Positions 34,401 to 36,544 of a stretch of DNA of 36,544 nucleotides are shown in pieces (positions within the stretch are counted from its first letter, which is position 1; every line of letters starts with the position of its first letter). The stretch is from Ignavibacteriota bacterium (GTDB taxonomy: Bacteria; Bacteroidota; Ignavibacteria; UBA10030; UBA6906): the NCBI GenBank assembly GCA_003158475.1, contig PMJR01000068.1, positions 1 through 36,544 on the forward strand, in the 5' to 3' direction. The notes beneath the pieces were generated by a model, which worked only from the letters and a program-made list of their open reading frames with translations, searched no databases and was not told the DNA's origin. The position numbers were made by a program, and so were the translations under genes.

Positions 34401-35461
34401 TGCCCGACGTCATGCGTACGATGCTGCTCCCGTTATCGTGGCTCTACGGGCTGGCCGCGGCAGCCAGAAACAGCGCGTTTGACCTGGGCCTGCTTCCGCG
34501 CCGCAGGGCCGCCGTGCCCGTCATTGCGGTGGGGAATCTGACTGCGGGGGGAACGGGAAAGACGCCTCTCGTCGAATACATCACCGGCCGGCTGACGGCG
34601 CGGGGACTGAATGTCGCGGTCGTGAGCCGCGGGTATGGACGGAGATCGCACGGGGTGGTTGTCGTCTCCTGCAGGGGGGACATTCGGGCGGATGCGTTCA
34701 CCGGGGGGGACGAACCGGTGCAGATCGCGCGAAAATTCCGATCGGCGTCGGTCGTTGTCGGCGAGCGGAGGGCCGATGCGGCGGCAAGGGCGGTGAAGGA
34801 ATGCGGTGCCGAAGTAATTGTGCTGGACGATGCGTTCCAGCACCGTTCGATCGAACGTGATCTTGACATACTGGTCATCGACGCAAGCACGGAATTTCTC
34901 CGGGAGAGGCTCCTCCCGGCGGGGATGAGACGGGAATGGTTTTCGGGTGTGCGAAGGGCCGGTCTCATCGGTTTTTCCCGTGCGGGAGGGAAGGACGATC
35001 CGCACCGGGCCGGTGCGCTCTCCCGCTGGTCGGGTGCACCTTCGTTCGCGTACCGGACTCTGATTGCAGGATTTGCCACGATGCCGGGGAATGAACATGT
35101 TGCAGGTGACTCCTTGCGGGGGAAACGTGTCCTGGCATTCAGCGGTATCGGCAACCACCGGGGGTTCGTAGCCTCCCTGCGCGCCGAAGGGGTCGATGTG
35201 GCGGCGGAGAAACGATTCCCTGACCACCATATTTACACCGGAAAGGACCTGGACGGGATACTGGAGGCTGCGTCCGGGGCGGACGCCTGCGTGACGACGG
35301 AGAAGGACATGGTCAGGCTCCTTGCCGATCCCGGACTCATGGCGAGGATCGTGGGGCCGGTTCCCTTCATCGTCGCGGTGGCGACGATCGGGATACTCAG
35401 GGGGGGTGACCTGCTCGAACAGGCGGTCAGCGCTGCGTTGACGGGAAGGAGCGAACCGTGA
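34400..35461 (+). CDS. lpxK: Tetraacyldisaccharide 4'-kinase
   Basis: The 353-residue kinase phosphorylates the 4' position of the lipid A disaccharide, the step after LpxB. It has an LpxK-type N-terminal membrane-associated helix (PLSWLYGLAAAARN) and the displaced Walker A AGGTGKT (49-55) within VGNLTAGGTGKTP. The sequences SRGYGR and DDAFQHR are LpxK signatures. It starts at ATG 34400 (TAATG) and ends overlapping the next gene as GTGA. Confidence 0.96.
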   Translation: MPDVMRTMLLPLSWLYGLAAAARNSAFDLGLLPRRRAAVPVIAVGNLTAGGTGKTPLVEYITGRLTARGLNVAVVSRGYGRRSHGVVVVSCRGDIRADAFTGGDEPVQIARKFRSASVVVGERRADAAARAVKECGAEVIVLDDAFQHRSIERDLDILVIDASTEFLRERLLPAGMRREWFSGVRRAGLIGFSRAGGKDDPHRAGALSRWSGAPSFAYRTLIAGFATMPGNEHVAGDSLRGKRVLAFSGIGNHRGFVASLRAEGVDVAAEKRFPDHHIYTGKDLDGILEAASGADACVTTEKDMVRLLADPGLMARIVGPVPFIVAVATIGILRGGDLLEQAVSAALTGRSEP

Positions 35462-36159
35462 TCATCGGCATCACTGATCCCATGCGGGACTCAGACACGT
35501 ACGAGAGGTATGCAGCGCTCGCCAGGCGATGGATCCCTGGTGCGGAAGTTCAGATCCTGTCGTGCGTCACCGGCACATTTTCCGAAATCGAGCGGTGTGA
35601 CGCCCTGCTCCTCACAGGCGGAGGCGATGTTCACCCGAAATTTTACAGCCGGGAAGAGGACGCGGCGTTTGCCACCGAGGTGAAGATCGGCCGTGACCTG
35701 TTTGAATTTGACATTGTCCGCGAAGCGATGGAACGCGGCATGCCGGTGCTCGGCATCTGCCGCGGGACACAGGTATTCAACGTCGCCATGGGCGGGACGT
35801 TGATCCCCGACATCGAGGCAGCGGGCTTCGAGTGCCACAGCCGCGGGGAGGCGCCCGAACGCCTGCACGGGATGAAGGTGATGAAAGGGTCGATGCTGAA
35901 CGGGATCGTCGGTGTGACGGAAGGGACCGTCAACTCCTCGCACCACCAGGCCGTGGACGCCGTGGGCCGGGGACTGCGCGTCGCCGCCCGTTCCGATGAC
36001 GGGATCATCGAAGCCCTCGAGTGGGAAGATCCCGCGGGGAAGCCGTTCGTGCTTCTGGTCCAGTGGCACCCCGAGCAGATGAGCGACACGGCGGGCCCGT
36101 TCTCGCGGAACCTGATCGAGCGGCTCGCCTCCGAAGTCAGGGCTGTACGAACTTTGTAA
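35458..36159 (+). CDS. Class-I glutamine amidotransferase-like hydrolase (peptidase C26/PuuD type)
   Basis: The 233-residue protein has the catalytic triad of the C26 family: Cys101 in GICRGTQ, and His204 and Glu206 in WHPEQM. GGGDVHP near residue 56 and NSSHHQAV support the gamma-glutamyl-hydrolase group. PuuD cleaves gamma-glutamyl-GABA in putrescine breakdown, but no other putrescine genes are nearby and the substrate could differ. GTG 35458 overlaps the lpxK stop by 4 bp. Confidence 0.85.
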   Translation: MIIGITDPMRDSDTYERYAALARRWIPGAEVQILSCVTGTFSEIERCDALLLTGGGDVHPKFYSREEDAAFATEVKIGRDLFEFDIVREAMERGMPVLGICRGTQVFNVAMGGTLIPDIEAAGFECHSRGEAPERLHGMKVMKGSMLNGIVGVTEGTVNSSHHQAVDAVGRGLRVAARSDDGIIEALEWEDPAGKPFVLLVQWHPEQMSDTAGPFSRNLIERLASEVRAVRTL

Positions 36160-36214
36160 CGCTGCAGAGCGACACGAAACAACGATACATCACTACTTAC
36201 AAAAAGGACCAACA

Positions 36215-36544
36215 ATGAAGAAATACGTGTATTACTTCGGCAAGGGAAAGGCCGAAGGGAAGGCCGAAATGAAAGGGCTGCTGGGAGGAAAGGGAGCCAA
36301 CCTTGCGGAGATGACCAATATCGGTCTGCCGGTCCCCGCAGGATTCTCGATTTCGACGGAGGTGTGCACCCACTTCTACGCCAACAAGAGAACGTATCCG
36401 CGCTCGCTGACCTCCGAGGTCGCCGCGGCATTGAAGAAGGTGGAGTCGGCCATGGGGGCGAAGTTCGGAGACCCGAAGAACCCTCTTCTTGTTTCCGTGC
36501 GCTCCGGGGCCCGGGCATCCATGCCGGGGATGATGGACACGATC
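36215..36544 (+). CDS. ppdK: Pyruvate, phosphate dikinase (N-terminal 110 residues, cut by window edge)
   Basis: The 110 residues seen start [15 protein letters not shown]. They contain the N-terminal ATP-grasp signatures [24 protein letters not shown] and [16 protein letters not shown], which identify PpdK, the reversible enzyme converting pyruvate, ATP and phosphate to phosphoenolpyruvate, AMP and pyrophosphate. ATG 36215 follows AAAAAGGA. The 55-bp gap before it is A/C-rich with no clear promoter. The remaining roughly 780 residues lie outside the window. Confidence 0.95.
   Translation, partial: MKKYVYYFGKGKAEGKAEMKGLLGGKGANLAEMTNIGLPVPAGFSISTEVCTHFYANKRTYPRSLTSEVAAALKKVESAMGAKFGDPKNPLLVSVRSGARASMPGMMDTI

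Noticed and set aside
36160-36214. Promoter directly before ppdK
   Set aside because: TTGTAA and TACATC are present, but 26 bp apart, so they do not fit the 17-bp pattern.

Overview
The window is dense, all-plus-strand bacterial DNA, roughly 60% G+C by eye. No gap between genes exceeds 140 bp, and I see no tRNA, rRNA, CRISPR array, transposase or integrase. lpxB and lpxK (lipid A), a beta-barrel porin and signal peptides point to a diderm. ispG (non-mevalonate isoprenoids), a multihaem cytochrome operon and an iron-sulfur flavoprotein of a kind I associate with Bacteroidota/Ignavibacteria relatives suggest the Bacteroidota-Chlorobi-Ignavibacteria (FCB) group. That placement is inference. Four promoter candidates share one form: a TTG-type -35, exactly 17 bp, and a TAnATT/TATTTT-type -10.

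Region 1 (1-2816) is a large PAS/GAF hybrid 'histidine kinase' whose phosphoacceptor histidine and receiver pocket both look lost. Region 2 (2854-10431, probably transcribed through uvrB to 12494) is the highlight. It encodes a membrane cytochrome b with two His pairs spaced 14 residues apart, a 20-haem c-type cytochrome, a 23-haem c-type cytochrome, an outer-membrane beta-barrel protein, and a membrane-anchored ferredoxin-flavoprotein whose FAD-domain C-terminal motif sits ahead of its N-terminal Rossmann motif. Together these look like a complete wire from NAD(P)H in the cytoplasm to the cell surface: a porin-cytochrome extracellular electron transfer conduit with at least 43 c-type haems. 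A 47-bp element occurs three times in this operon, each time just before a gene start. Two nearly identical copies flank the porin gene, and removing the segment between them would give a clean 4-bp ATGA overlap between the second cytochrome and the flavoprotein.

Region 3 (10428-24754) is housekeeping: uvrB, comF, gapA-pgk, a rhomboid protease, ispG, a YmdB-type phosphodiesterase, folD, a RocA-type aldehyde dehydrogenase, sucC, gatB and tpiA. gapA and the rocA-like gene have their own promoters, with palindromes in or on the promoter elements.

Region 4 (24775-31089) starts at a promoter followed by a perfect 8-bp inverted repeat. It carries a secreted GH2-like protein fused to a polytopic membrane domain, then smc. 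Region 5 (31092-36544) holds a HAD phosphatase, an isoprenylcysteine-methyltransferase-like membrane protein, lpxB, a TPR lipoprotein, lpxK and a class-I glutamine-amidotransferase-like hydrolase, most of them overlapping or nearly touching, and ends inside pyruvate phosphate dikinase.
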